From positions 1 to 64,000 of the forward strand of contig CAKPER010000004.1 of NCBI GenBank assembly GCA_934149245.1: DNA of 64,000 nt, read 5' to 3'. The translations under genes were made by a program, and so were the position numbers. This document shows, one piece after another, positions 18,032 through 27,395 of this stretch. Every line of letters starts with the position of its first letter. Positions within the stretch are counted from its first letter, which is position 1. The notes below the pieces were generated by a model. The model searched no databases, was not told the origin of the DNA, and saw only the letters and a list, made by a program, of their open reading frames with translations. Origin of the DNA: an uncultured Bacilli bacterium (GTDB taxonomy: Bacteria > Bacillota_I > Bacilli_A > RF39 > UBA660).

Positions 18032-19147
18032 ATGAAATTTATTATTAAACAAGATATTTTATTAGAAAATTTAAACCATGTAGCTAGAGCTATATCACCA
18101 AGGAATTTAATCCCTATTTTAACAGGAATTAAATTTGAATTAACAGAAGAAGGATTGTATTTATCTGCTAGTGATACAGATATCTCTATAAGATGTTTAA
18201 TTCCTAGTGATAAAATAATTGAAGTTTCAACTTTAGGAAGTATCGTTATTGGTGGAAAGTATATTGTAGAAATTATAAAGAAGCTTCCTAATATGGATAT
18301 AACTATTGAAGTTATTGATGGGTATAAAATGATGATTAGTACAAGTAATACTGAATTTAATCTTAATGGAATTAATCCAAATGAATTTCCAAATCTAGAT
18401 TTAGAGGAAGGAAAAAATCCTATTGTTATTAAAACTAATACAATTAAAAAAATTATTTCTCAAACTTTTTTTGCTACATCTCAAAATGAATCAAGACCAC
18501 TTTTGACTGGAATTAATTTTAGAATTGATAATAACGTGATGGAGATTATAGCAACAGATTCTTATCGTTTAGCAAAAAAAACAATTACATTAGATGAGAA
18601 TATAGAAAATAAAATTAATATTGTTATTCCAGGTAAAAATTTACTTGAACTATCTAAGATTTTAGATGATGATAACGAGAACTTAGAAATGCATGTTTTT
18701 GAAAATAAAATTCTATTTAAATATCAAAATATTTTATTTTTATCTAGATTATTAAGCGGTACATATCCAGCAACGTCGAACATTATTCCTAATAATTTTA
18801 GTGTAAGTGTGGAATGTAGTTGTAATGGACTTTTTGAAATGATTGATCGTGCTTCATTATTAACTTCTGATAGAGATAAGAATACTATAAAACTACAACT
18901 TGGTTCTAATTCTATGATTATTTCTTCTAATTCTCCTGAAATTGGAAAAGTAGAGGAAAAAATGCTTGTTGATAGTAGTGATGAAATTGCTATATCATTT
19001 AGTTCAAAATATATGTTAGATTCTATAAAAAGTTTTGAAACTGCTAACATTACTTTATTTATGAATGATGATAATAGTCCAATTATTATAAAATCAAATG
19101 ATGATGAATCTTTAACTCAATTAGTATTACCAATTAAAACTTATTAA
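18032..19147 (+). CDS. dnaN: DNA polymerase III sliding clamp (beta subunit)
   Basis: This 371-residue protein is a full-length beta clamp with three repeated domains. It starts MKFIIKQDILLENLNHVARA. It contains the family motifs SRPLLTGINF near 152 and ATDSYRLA near 174, and ends LVLPIKTY, close to the classic LMPMR(L) terminus. The ring encircles DNA and tethers the polymerase and repair proteins. It lies 145 bases after dnaA with DnaA boxes between them. The ribosome site is AAGAAGG. Confidence 0.97.
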   Translation: MKFIIKQDILLENLNHVARAISPRNLIPILTGIKFELTEEGLYLSASDTDISIRCLIPSDKIIEVSTLGSIVIGGKYIVEIIKKLPNMDITIEVIDGYKMMISTSNTEFNLNGINPNEFPNLDLEEGKNPIVIKTNTIKKIISQTFFATSQNESRPLLTGINFRIDNNVMEIIATDSYRLAKKTITLDENIENKINIVIPGKNLLELSKILDDDNENLEMHVFENKILFKYQNILFLSRLLSGTYPATSNIIPNNFSVSVECSCNGLFEMIDRASLLTSDRDKNTIKLQLGSNSMIISSNSPEIGKVEEKMLVDSSDEIAISFSSKYMLDSIKSFETANITLFMNDDNSPIIIKSNDDESLTQLVLPIKTY

Positions 19148-19160
19148 AAATTTATTTTTC

Positions 19161-19206
19161 GACACATTTCGACAAAATTTGACACTATTTTATGTTTTAA
19201 TATCTT
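19161..19206 (+). promoter_or_regulatory. Promoter of comK with phased GACA repeats
   Basis: GACA occurs at 19161, 19171 and 19181, each preceded by TTC or TTT, at exact 10-bp intervals. The third copy is part of the -35 TTGACA (19179-19184), which lies 16 bases from TATCTT (19201-19206). A weak stem-loop (GCAAC...GTTG) lies between the promoter and the ribosome site. The regulator is unknown. Confidence 0.5.
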
Positions 19207-19244
19207 TAGTGCAACTTTTATAGTTGTGCAAAAGGGGGGATAAT

Positions 19245-19715
19245 ATGTTGAAAAACTATATAATTAATGATGAAACTTTATTACTAATTCCATATTTTTA
19301 TAATGGTGCTAATATTACAAAAGTTTATGAATTTGATGAAGAGTTATTAGTTGAAAAACTACCTTATGAAATTATAAAAGAGAGTTGCTTATTTTTTGGT
19401 AGTTCCTTCGAGGGCAGAAGAGATGGAACTATGGCTTTAATTAATTGCAAGATGAAGGTGCCTGTTATAATAGAGGAGTCTAGGAAAATACTATTTTTTC
19501 CAACATGTTCAATTGAAAATTCAAATAACATGTGGATTTCATATAATAACATGATAAATTTTAATAAGGTTGATTCAAAAGAAACTGTTATTAATTTTAA
19601 GAAAAATAAATCAATAATGGTTAATGTCAAATATAATTTAATTGATAATCAATTTGTTAGATGCATAAAGCTAGATTCAGTTATTTCAAATAGGTTTGAT
19701 AAGCATTTATATTAA
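19245..19715 (+). CDS. comK: ComK-family competence transcription factor
   Basis: This protein of about 156 residues shows the ComK core: KESCLFFGSSFEGRRDGT (ComK SCxFFGSSYxGRxxGT), MKVPVIIEESRKILFFPTCS, and NNMWISYNNMINF (ComK CGWISHxHI). ComK is the DNA-binding master activator of competence genes in Bacillus and related genera. Compared with Bacillus ComK (~190 residues) it lacks most of the C-terminal tail, which in Bacillus is the region tied to MecA-ClpCP proteolysis. The start at 19245 follows a GGGGGGAT ribosome site; the upstream ATG at 19224 precedes it. The position between dnaN and recF is atypical. Confidence 0.8.
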   Translation: MLKNYIINDETLLLIPYFYNGANITKVYEFDEELLVEKLPYEIIKESCLFFGSSFEGRRDGTMALINCKMKVPVIIEESRKILFFPTCSIENSNNMWISYNNMINFNKVDSKETVINFKKNKSIMVNVKYNLIDNQFVRCIKLDSVISNRFDKHLY

Positions 19716-19721
19716 TGACAT

Positions 19722-19748
19722 AAAAGGTCCTTTGAAAGGGCTTTTTTT
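19722..19748 (+). terminator. Terminator of comK
   Basis: A hairpin with stem AAAAGGTCC/GGGCTTTT (allowing one mismatch and a wobble pair) and a short loop is followed by a T-run, just after the comK stop. Confidence 0.65.
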
Positions 19749-19863
19749 GTTATAAAATAACAACTTTTTCTGGATAAATTATTTAAAAAATCTTTTATTT
19801 ATGGTATAATTTAGTTAATTAAACATTAGTAGGAATTGGTGATTAAATTGGAAAATATTTACT

Positions 19864-20991
19864 ATGAAAATTAGAACATTAAAATTAAAAAATTTCCGAA
19901 ATTATTCTGAATTAAGTATAGATTTAAATGGTAAATTGAATATTTTTATTGGGGATAATGCTCAGGGGAAAACCAATATTTTAGAGTCTATAACTGTTTT
20001 AGCATTGACCAAATCTGGTTTCAATGTAAAAGATAGTAATTTAATAAAGTTCGGGGAAAACTTTGCCAATATTTCTGCTGATGTTGATTATGAAAACACT
20101 ATTAAAAATTATTTTATAGGTTTTGATGAAAAAAGTAAAAAGGTAAAGATCAATAATAATATTGTTGATAATTATTCTGATTATATTTCAAGAATTCGTT
20201 TAGTTTTATTTAGTTCTTTTGATATTAATTTATTTAGCACTTCTCCTTCAAATAGAAGAAGGACGTTAAATGTTAGTATTAGTCAATTATATAAAAACTA
20301 TTTAAAAAAAATGCAGAAATTTAATTTTTTGTTGAAAAAGAGAAATCATTTTTTAAAAGAAGTTGTAATTAAGGGAATGGATGAAGCAAGAAAATTGTAT
20401 TTTGAAATACTTAATAAAGAATTTTCTATGGTTGCTGTTGATATTGTTTTTTTTAGAAAAGATTATATTGATTCTATTAACAATATAATTTCAAAAGTTT
20501 ATGAAGAAATAACAGGAGATATGGGATTGTATTTAAAGTATAGTACTAATATACAAATAGATGATATTTCTTCTTTAAATAGTGATTATTTTGTTAAATT
20601 ACTATCTCAAAATTATAATAAAGATATTTTTTATAAAATGACTCTCTTAGGACCACATAGGGATGACTATTCTTTTATTTTAAAGGATAGTGATTTGTCT
20701 GTTTATGGTTCGCAAGGTCAAAAAAGGGCTGCAGTATTATCATTGCGCTTATCTGAGGCTATTTTAATAAAAAGTGTAACTGGGGATTATCCCATTTTAT
20801 TGTTGGATGATATATTTAGTGAACTTGATATAAAAAAACGTAATAGTCTTATAAAGTATGTTAGTGATGATATGCAAACAATTATAACTACAACGGATTT
20901 AAAAATGATTGATAAATCTTTAATTCAAAAGGCTAAGATTTTTGAAATAGTGAATGGTGTTGTGAAAAATGTAAACAAGAAAGAAGGATAA
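19864..20991 (+). CDS. recF: DNA replication and repair protein RecF
   Basis: This SMC-like ATPase of 375 residues loads RecA at gaps. It has Walker [16 protein letters not shown] near 28-42, signature [19 protein letters not shown] near 282-300 and Walker [12 protein letters not shown]. The N-terminus [17 protein letters not shown] is typical. No good ribosome site precedes the ATG. Instead GGTGAT serves a TTG-initiated eight-codon frame (from about 19849) whose TAG overlaps the recF start, so recF may depend on translational coupling. gyrB starts 2 bases after the recF stop. The usual S4-domain gene between dnaN and recF is absent. Confidence 0.96.
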   Translation: MKIRTLKLKNFRNYSELSIDLNGKLNIFIGDNAQGKTNILESITVLALTKSGFNVKDSNLIKFGENFANISADVDYENTIKNYFIGFDEKSKKVKINNNIVDNYSDYISRIRLVLFSSFDINLFSTSPSNRRRTLNVSISQLYKNYLKKMQKFNFLLKKRNHFLKEVVIKGMDEARKLYFEILNKEFSMVAVDIVFFRKDYIDSINNIISKVYEEITGDMGLYLKYSTNIQIDDISSLNSDYFVKLLSQNYNKDIFYKMTLLGPHRDDYSFILKDSDLSVYGSQGQKRAAVLSLRLSEAILIKSVTGDYPILLLDDIFSELDIKKRNSLIKYVSDDMQTIITTTDLKMIDKSLIQKAKIFEIVNGVVKNVNKKEG

Positions 20992-20993
20992 GA

Positions 20994-22907
20994 ATGAATA
21001 ATGAACATTATGATGCTTCTGATATACAGGTTTTAGAAGGATTAGAAGCAGTTAGAAAAAGACCTGGTATGTATATAGGATCTACTAGTTCTAGAGGATT
21101 ACATCACTTAGTGTGGGAAATTGTTGATAATGCTATTGATGAAGCATTAGCTGGCTATTGTGATGATATAGAGGTAATTATTAATAAAGATGGTTCCATT
21201 ACCGTAAAAGATGATGGTAGAGGAATTCCTGTCGAAGTTCATCCCAAAACAGGACTTTCTACTGTTGAGACTGTGTATACAGTTTTACATGCAGGAGGTA
21301 AATTTGGTGGTGGAGGCTATAAAGTTAGTGGTGGATTACATGGAGTAGGAGCTTCTGTAGTTAATGCATTGAGTAAATGGGTCGAAGTTACAGTATATAA
21401 ACATGGTAATGTTTATAATATTAAATTTGCTAATGGTGGAAAAACTGTTCAGCCACTTACAGTAGTCGGTGAATGTAGTGAAGATAGAACTGGAACTACA
21501 GTATCTTTTATGCCTGATGATACTATTTTTACTGATACAACAGTGTTTGATTATGATGTCTTAAAAACAAGAGCTAGAGAACTTGCCTTTTTGAATAAAG
21601 GGCTAAGAATTATTTTAATAGATGACCGTACTGATAAAACTGATACTTTTGTATATGATGGTGGAATAAAAGAATTTGTTAAATATGTTAATAAGGATAA
21701 GAAACCTATTCATGATGATATTGTTTATGTTGAAGGAGTGGAGAATGACATATCTTTAGAGGTAGCTTTACAATATAATGATAGTTATAGTTCTACCATT
21801 TATTCTTTTGTTAATAATATTATTACTCCAGAAGGAGGAACGCATGAAGATGGTGTGAAGATGGCTCTTACTAGAATTATAAATAATTATGCTAGAAATA
21901 ATAAGATTTTAAAGGATAATGATGATTCACTTTCTGGAGATGATGTTCGTGAAGGAATAACTATGATTGTATCAGCAAAGGTACCTGAGCCTCAATTCGA
22001 AGGACAAACAAAGACTAAGTTGGGTAATAGTATCGTTAGAAAAGTAGCAAATAGTATTTTTGGCAAAGAATTTGAGCGTTTTTTGTTAGAGCATCCTAAT
22101 GATTCTAGAATTATTATTGAAAAGGCAATGACAGCAGCTAGAGCTAGAGTTGCTGCTAAAAGAGCTAGAGAACTTACTCGTAGAAAAGGTGGTCTTGAAG
22201 TTAGTAATTTTTGGGGAAAATTGACAGATTGTTCTTCTAAGGATGCAACTATTTCAGAAATGTTTATTGTTGAAGGAGATTCAGCAGCTGGTTCTGCTGT
22301 TAGTGGTAGAAATCCTATAACGCAGGCTATTTTACCTATTAGAGGTAAAATATTGAATGTTGAAAAAGCTAGATTGGATAAGGTTTTAGCTAATGAAGAG
22401 ATAAGGACTATGATAACTGCATTAGGAACTGGTATAGGAGAAGAATTTGATATTAATAAGTTACGTTATTATAAAATTATTATAATGACTGATGCTGATG
22501 TTGATGGAGAACATATTAGAACATTGCTTTTGACGCTTTTTTATAGGTATTTTAGACCTCTTTTGGAGGGCGGGCATATATATGCTGCTCAACCACCTCT
22601 TTACTCTGTAAAGCACGGAAAAACGATTAAATATGTATTAGATGATAATGAATTGAATGAATACTTGAGTTCTTTACCTGAGAATACGAAAGTTGAACAA
22701 GGAAGAATGAAAGGTCTTGGAGAAATGAATCCTGAAGAGTTGAGAGAGACTACTATGGGAATAGAAAATAGAATATTAAAGCAAATTACTATGGATGATG
22801 CAGTAGCTGCTGATGAAATTTTTCAATTATTAATGGGTGAAGAGGTAGCACCACGAAGAAAATTTATTGAAGATAATGCTTTAAATGTAGAAAATTTAGA
22901 TGTATAA
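20994..22907 (+). CDS. gyrB: DNA gyrase subunit B
   Basis: This 637-residue ATPase subunit of gyrase has the GHKL motifs [13 protein letters not shown] and [15 protein letters not shown], the ATP-lid motif [15 protein letters not shown], the TOPRIM motif EGDSAAGSA and [19 protein letters not shown]. It forms A2B2 with GyrA to introduce negative supercoils. It lies between recF and gyrA, with a GAAGGAT ribosome site inside the recF end. The nearby GyrA carries a GyrA-box, which supports gyrase over topoisomerase IV. Confidence 0.98.
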   Translation: MNNEHYDASDIQVLEGLEAVRKRPGMYIGSTSSRGLHHLVWEIVDNAIDEALAGYCDDIEVIINKDGSITVKDDGRGIPVEVHPKTGLSTVETVYTVLHAGGKFGGGGYKVSGGLHGVGASVVNALSKWVEVTVYKHGNVYNIKFANGGKTVQPLTVVGECSEDRTGTTVSFMPDDTIFTDTTVFDYDVLKTRARELAFLNKGLRIILIDDRTDKTDTFVYDGGIKEFVKYVNKDKKPIHDDIVYVEGVENDISLEVALQYNDSYSSTIYSFVNNIITPEGGTHEDGVKMALTRIINNYARNNKILKDNDDSLSGDDVREGITMIVSAKVPEPQFEGQTKTKLGNSIVRKVANSIFGKEFERFLLEHPNDSRIIIEKAMTAARARVAAKRARELTRRKGGLEVSNFWGKLTDCSSKDATISEMFIVEGDSAAGSAVSGRNPITQAILPIRGKILNVEKARLDKVLANEEIRTMITALGTGIGEEFDINKLRYYKIIIMTDADVDGEHIRTLLLTLFYRYFRPLLEGGHIYAAQPPLYSVKHGKTIKYVLDDNELNEYLSSLPENTKVEQGRMKGLGEMNPEELRETTMGIENRILKQITMDDAVAADEIFQLLMGEEVAPRRKFIEDNALNVENLDV

Positions 22908-22923
22908 TGGGAGGTAATATGTT

Positions 22924-25401
22924 ATGCAAGATGATATAAGAGATAGAAAAGTGGCAGTTGATATAGTTGGTGAAATGAAAAAATCTTTTTTAGATTATTC
23001 TATGAGTGTAATAGTTGCTAGAGCTATACCTGATGTTAAGGATGGTTTAAAACCTGTTCATAGAAGAGTTCTTTACACTTTGTATGAGGAGGGAATGACC
23101 CCAGATAAAAAATATCAGAAAAGTGCAAATGCTGTTGGAGCAGTTATGGGACATTATCATCCACATGGAGATTCTGCTATTTATGATACTATGGTTAGAA
23201 TGGCACAAGATTTTACTTATAGACATTGTTTAGTTGATGGTCATGGTAATTTTGGATCTATAGATGGTTTTGGAGCAGCTGCAAGTCGTTACACAGAAGC
23301 TAGATTATCCAAAATTTCTATGGAATTGTTACGTGATTTGAATAAAGATACAGTTGATTTTTCTGATAACTATGATGGTCAAAGAAAAGAACCTGTTGTT
23401 TTACCAAGTAGATTTCCAAATATATTAGTAAATGGGAATATGGGAATTGCTGTTGGAATGGCTACTAATATTCCACCTCATAATCTTGGAGAGGTAATAG
23501 ATGGGTGTATTGCTTATATAGATAATCCTGATATTACAGTATCTGAACTAATGAATTATATACAAGGTCCAGATTTTCCTACTGCTGGTGTTATTTTAGG
23601 AAATTCAGGAATTAGAAGGGCTTATGATACGGGTAGAGGTTCTATTACAATTAGAGGAAGAGCTGAAATTGATGAACATCATGGTAAGAATAGAATTATA
23701 ATAACTGAGCTTCCATATCAGGTTAATAAAAAGTCATTAATAACCAGAATTGGAGAGTTAGTTAGAGATAAGGTATTAGATGGAATTAGTAATTTAAGTG
23801 ATGAGTCTGCATTAGAAGGTATAAAAATTGTTATAGATGTAAAGAAAGATGCGAATGCAAATGTTGTTTTAAATAATTTGTATAAACATACTCAGCTTCA
23901 AGTTTCTTATGGAATTAACTTTTTAATGTTAGTTGATGGTAGTCCAAGAACTATTGGTTTGAAAGAAATTCTTGAAAAATATATAGAGCATCAAAAGCAT
24001 GTTATATATAGAAGATGTAAATTTGAGCTTAATAAATATAAATCGAGGTTACATATATTAGAGGGATTAAAAATAGCTCTTGATAATATTGATAAGGTTA
24101 TAAAAATTATTCGTGAATCAGAAAGCGATGATATTGCCAAAAAAGGATTAATGCTTGAATTTGGTTTATCTGATTCTCAATCACAGGCTATTTTAGAAAT
24201 GCGTTTGAAACGTTTAACTGGTTTAGAAAAATCTAAGATAGAGGATGAAATTTCGGAGTTGTTAAAATTAGTAGCTCATTTAGAAGAAATTATTAGTGAT
24301 GAGCATAAAATTCTTGATGTCATAAAGAAAGAGATGCTTGAAATTAAGGAAAAGTATGCTGATGACAGAAGAACTTATATTGATATGAGTGCTATTGACT
24401 TTATAGATGATGAATCATTGATACCTGTGGAAAATATGTTTTTGACACTTACTAATAAGGGATATATAAAGAGAGTGCCTATTGATACTTATAAAACTCA
24501 AAATAGAGGTGGAGTTGGTATAAAAGGTATGTCGACTAATGAAGAGGATTTTGTGGAATATATTTTAAACGCTACAACTCATGATTATATATTATTTTTC
24601 ACAAGTAATGGTAGAGTGTTTAGAATGAAGGGTTACGAAATTCCAGAATATAGCAGGCAATCCAAAGGTTTACCTTTGGTTAATTTGATAAAGTTAGAAA
24701 ATGGTGAAAAAGTTACTTCATTGTTGAAAACTACTTTAAATGAGGATTATAAGTATTTAATATTTGCTACTAAAAATGGTTTAATTAAGAAAACTGATAT
24801 TTCAGAATTTTTAAATATTAGAACTAATGGAAAGAAAGCTATAACTCTTAAAGATAATGATGAGTTAGTTTCTGTTAAAAAAACAACAGGTGAAAATGAA
24901 ATTTTAATGGCGTCATCTATCGGAAGGATGGTTAGATTTTCTGAAAATGGTATTCGAGTTATGGGAAGAAATGCATCTGGTGTAAAGGGTATTGATTTAT
25001 CTGGAAGTAGTTTAGTAGGTATGGAAGTTGTTGAAAATAATCAAGATGTATTTGTTGTGACTCGTAATGGTTATGGCAAGAAAACTCCAGTGGACGAATA
25101 TAGAATAACTAGTCGTGGTGGAAAAGGAGTTAAGACATTAAATGTAACAGAAAAAAATGGTCCTATTATATCTTTTAAAACTGTTGATAATGAAAATAAA
25201 GAACAGGATTTGTTGATTGTTACAAACGAAGGAATAGTAATAAGAATAAAAATGGAACAAATTTCTACAATGAGTAGAGTTACTCAAGGAATAAGATTAA
25301 TTAATCTTAGGGATGGACAATTTGTTAGTACAGTATCTATTGTTGACAGTGAGAACGAAGAAGATAATGAAAAAGATAGTTCTTTAGATACTAATGTTTA
25401 A
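22924..25401 (+). CDS. gyrA: DNA gyrase subunit A
   Basis: This breakage-reunion subunit has 825 residues. The catalytic Tyr lies in AASRYTEARLS near 119-129, with the quinolone-resistance region HYHPHGDSAIYDTMVRMAQ just upstream. The C-terminal beta-pinwheel contains a GyrA-box-like TSRGGKGVKTL near 733-743, which distinguishes gyrase from ParC. The C-terminal tail is acidic. It lies 16 bases after gyrB with a GGGAGG ribosome site and is followed by a terminator and the parS-rich non-coding region. Confidence 0.98.
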   Translation: MQDDIRDRKVAVDIVGEMKKSFLDYSMSVIVARAIPDVKDGLKPVHRRVLYTLYEEGMTPDKKYQKSANAVGAVMGHYHPHGDSAIYDTMVRMAQDFTYRHCLVDGHGNFGSIDGFGAAASRYTEARLSKISMELLRDLNKDTVDFSDNYDGQRKEPVVLPSRFPNILVNGNMGIAVGMATNIPPHNLGEVIDGCIAYIDNPDITVSELMNYIQGPDFPTAGVILGNSGIRRAYDTGRGSITIRGRAEIDEHHGKNRIIITELPYQVNKKSLITRIGELVRDKVLDGISNLSDESALEGIKIVIDVKKDANANVVLNNLYKHTQLQVSYGINFLMLVDGSPRTIGLKEILEKYIEHQKHVIYRRCKFELNKYKSRLHILEGLKIALDNIDKVIKIIRESESDDIAKKGLMLEFGLSDSQSQAILEMRLKRLTGLEKSKIEDEISELLKLVAHLEEIISDEHKILDVIKKEMLEIKEKYADDRRTYIDMSAIDFIDDESLIPVENMFLTLTNKGYIKRVPIDTYKTQNRGGVGIKGMSTNEEDFVEYILNATTHDYILFFTSNGRVFRMKGYEIPEYSRQSKGLPLVNLIKLENGEKVTSLLKTTLNEDYKYLIFATKNGLIKKTDISEFLNIRTNGKKAITLKDNDELVSVKKTTGENEILMASSIGRMVRFSENGIRVMGRNASGVKGIDLSGSSLVGMEVVENNQDVFVVTRNGYGKKTPVDEYRITSRGGKGVKTLNVTEKNGPIISFKTVDNENKEQDLLIVTNEGIVIRIKMEQISTMSRVTQGIRLINLRDGQFVSTVSIVDSENEEDNEKDSSLDTNV

Positions 25402-25418
25402 TATATATATTTATTTTG

Positions 25419-25456
25419 AAAAGAACATATTTAATTTCTTGATATGTTCTTTTTTA
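25419..25456 (+). terminator. Terminator of gyrA
   Basis: An AAGAACATAT/ATATGTTCTT stem, 25421-25430 with 25442-25451, is followed by further T residues 20-50 bases after the gyrA stop. Confidence 0.8.
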
Positions 25457-25472
25457 TGTTTCACGTGAAACA
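25457..25472. promoter_or_regulatory. parS site 1
   Basis: A perfect palindrome TGTTTCACGTGAAACA identical to the Bacillus parS consensus. A DnaA box starts 9 bases after it. Confidence 0.93.
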
Positions 25473-26227
25473 TTTTTTTAGTTTTCCACACTCTATAAAA
25501 AAGATAGAGTGTCTTCAAATTAAATTGATTGTTGATATGGCAAGAATTAAGCTAGCTTATTTAATATCCACAACATTTAAATTACTATAAAATATTTTTT
25601 TATTATATATCATTATTAATATAATATTTAATTTTTAAGTTAATCTATATAAAAGTATTTGTTATAAATTATTTAATACACTATAAAAATTTAGTTAGGT
25701 TTATATTTTTAAATTTTATTTGATATAGATATCATTATTTTTCGTATTACTAGTTTTGTTATATGTATGTGATTGCTTGTTATTAATAATGAAACATATT
25801 TGTTGATAATTTATTTAAATTAAAAGTAGTTATAAACATAATGATTAAAGTATTATATATATAATTAAAGTAGTAAGAGTAAATTATTGTCATTTTGATA
25901 GTTAAAAATTAAGATATATACATATACATATTTTAAATTTTTAAAAATAGTTAGATTAGTAGGTATTTATTTTTAATGTTTAATAATTAATATATATAGT
26001 TATTATTTATTTTATTGTGGGAAATTGAATAGATATTAAACATATTATATTTTAAATTTAATTAAATTTCCACAAATTGAATAGTTTAATTGTTTTAAAT
26101 AGATTAGAAATCAAATTTTGGTGTGGATAATTTTACTATATCTGAATTTATATTTGTAATATTAGTTGGGTAATTTCTATAAATTAATTTTATATTTAAT
26201 GCTAATCTTTTTATTATTTACTTTTTT

Positions 26228-26243
26228 AGTTTCACGTGAAACA
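26228..26243. promoter_or_regulatory. parS site 2
   Basis: AGTTTCACGTGAAACA matches the parS consensus at 15 of 16 positions, the only difference being the first base. A DnaA box starts 7 bases after it. Confidence 0.9.
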
Positions 26244-27112
26244 TAAAAAGTTTTCCACATCCAATGTTTTTAGTAATTTTATTGTTGTTAATTAAAATTG
26301 CTCAGATATATTGTAATATAGTTAATTTGTACAAAATAATATAGTTTTTGAAAAATTAACTCTGTAATAAAACTTTTTCTAAAAAAACTAATAATTTTGG
26401 TACAAATTGTGAAATAAAAAAGTATTGTTAAAGCTATATATATTACTAATTGATTAACAATAATTATTATAAAATTCAAAATAAAATGTAAAGATTTTAG
26501 CTATTTATTATTTTTCGTTTTTATTAAATTTAATAAATTATTGGAAGAAAGTGTAGCTTTTTTATTAATTAGTGATTTAAATATTATATATATATATATA
26601 TTAAATAAGTTTTGAACAGACTAAAAAAAAGAGGTTTTGAATATCTATTAGCATTAAAAAAACGTAGAATAAAATAATTTTATAAATATTAAACAGACAG
26701 TCTCTTAGGTTGTGGAAAATCACTAAATTAACAACTATATTTATTTTTACTACTTATGGATGTATGATATAGCCTGGAATTTTAAACAAAAAATTAATAT
26801 TAATATTTATATATTATGTAAGGTAAAAGTAATGTATGACTATAATTCAGTAGAATACGAAATATGATATGATAATAAAAATAGAAATTTATTTTTTTCT
26901 GTTTTATACATTTTAGATTCTAGATTGAAAAATCAATATATAAGTTATTAAAATAAATTAAATTTATGTAGAAACTATTGTTACTTTTTGGTGTTGTTTA
27001 TTGTTAACATTTTTGACGGTTGGGTGAAAAAATATATTTTTATGGTGAATTTAAATATTTTATGTTATTTGCTTGCATTAATTATTTTTAATATTATGTA
27101 TATTATTTTTTA

Positions 27113-27128
27113 TGTTTCACGTGAAACT
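27113..27128. promoter_or_regulatory. parS site 3
   Basis: TGTTTCACGTGAAACT matches the parS consensus at 15 of 16 positions, the only difference being the last base. A DnaA box starts 6 bases after it, about 25 bases before the SRP RNA promoter. Confidence 0.9.
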
Positions 27129-27160
27129 TTTTTGTTTTCCACAGTTATAAATATAAAAAC

Positions 27161-27189
27161 TTTACTTTTATTACAAAATATGGTACTAT
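27161..27189 (+). promoter_or_regulatory. Promoter of the SRP RNA
   Basis: TTTACT and TACTAT are separated by 17 bases, with an extended -10 TGG directly before the -10. The predicted start falls 6-7 bases later, at the 5' strand of the RNA's closing stem. Confidence 0.75.
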
Positions 27190-27195
27190 TTTTTC

Positions 27196-27269
27196 GATGC
27201 AACGATTTTTTAATAGAATCAAGTCAGGATCGGAAGATAGCAGCTTTAATATTATATGTCGTGTGCATC
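27196..27269 (+). ncRNA. ffs: Signal recognition particle RNA (small 4.5S type)
   Basis: The SRP helix-8 signature GTCAGGATCGGAAGATAGCA (27223-27242) has a GGAA tetraloop and flanking asymmetric loops. The ends close: GATGCAACGA at 27196 pairs with TCGTGTGCATC at 27259 with one bulge. The RNA scaffolds Ffh for co-translational targeting. It is the short form of about 75-80 nt without an Alu domain, unlike the ~270-nt B. subtilis scRNA, but it keeps the scr-dnaX order. It has a good promoter and terminator. The boundaries are set by eye from the closing stem. Confidence 0.88.
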
Positions 27270-27281
27270 AATAGATATTAA

Positions 27282-27317
27282 AAAAAAGTTTGCAAACTAA
27301 TGTTCGCAAACTTTTTT
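27282..27317 (+). terminator. Terminator of the SRP RNA
   Basis: A strong stem (AAAAAGTTTGC at 27283 with GCAAACTTTTT at 27306) runs into a T tract. Confidence 0.85.
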
Positions 27318-27395
27318 GCGTTTTTTATAGACTTTATTTTGATATTTTGTTATAATATTTTTGTGGTTATATTTTATGGTAGGTGGTGATTTTGT

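Larger units (their letters stand above)
25402..27160. other. Non-coding parS and DnaA-box region downstream of gyrA
   Basis: About 1.8 kb of extremely AT-rich DNA has no credible gene. DnaA boxes lie at 25482, 26251 and 27135 (TTTTCCACA), 26122 (TGTGGATAA, perfect reverse box) and 26711 (TGTGGAAAA). Weaker forms are near 25567, 26017 and 26064. Three parS sites are listed separately, and each is followed by one of the TTTTCCACA boxes. An inverted repeat ACACTCTAT/ATAGAGTGT (25488-25512) overlaps the first box. The two short reading frames here (26288-26479 and 26988-27281) have no homology or ribosome site that I can recognise. The region probably is a centromere and an auxiliary or true part of the origin. 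Confidence 0.8.

Noticed and set aside
26288..26479. A 63-codon minus-strand reading frame in the AT-rich region
   Set aside because: It is composed of Ile/Phe/Tyr/Leu codons expected by chance from AT-rich DNA, without a ribosome site.
26988..27281. A 97-codon plus-strand reading frame after gyrA
   Set aside because: It runs through parS 3, the SRP RNA promoter and most of the SRP RNA, has no ribosome site and no family resemblance; the RNA gene explains the sequence.
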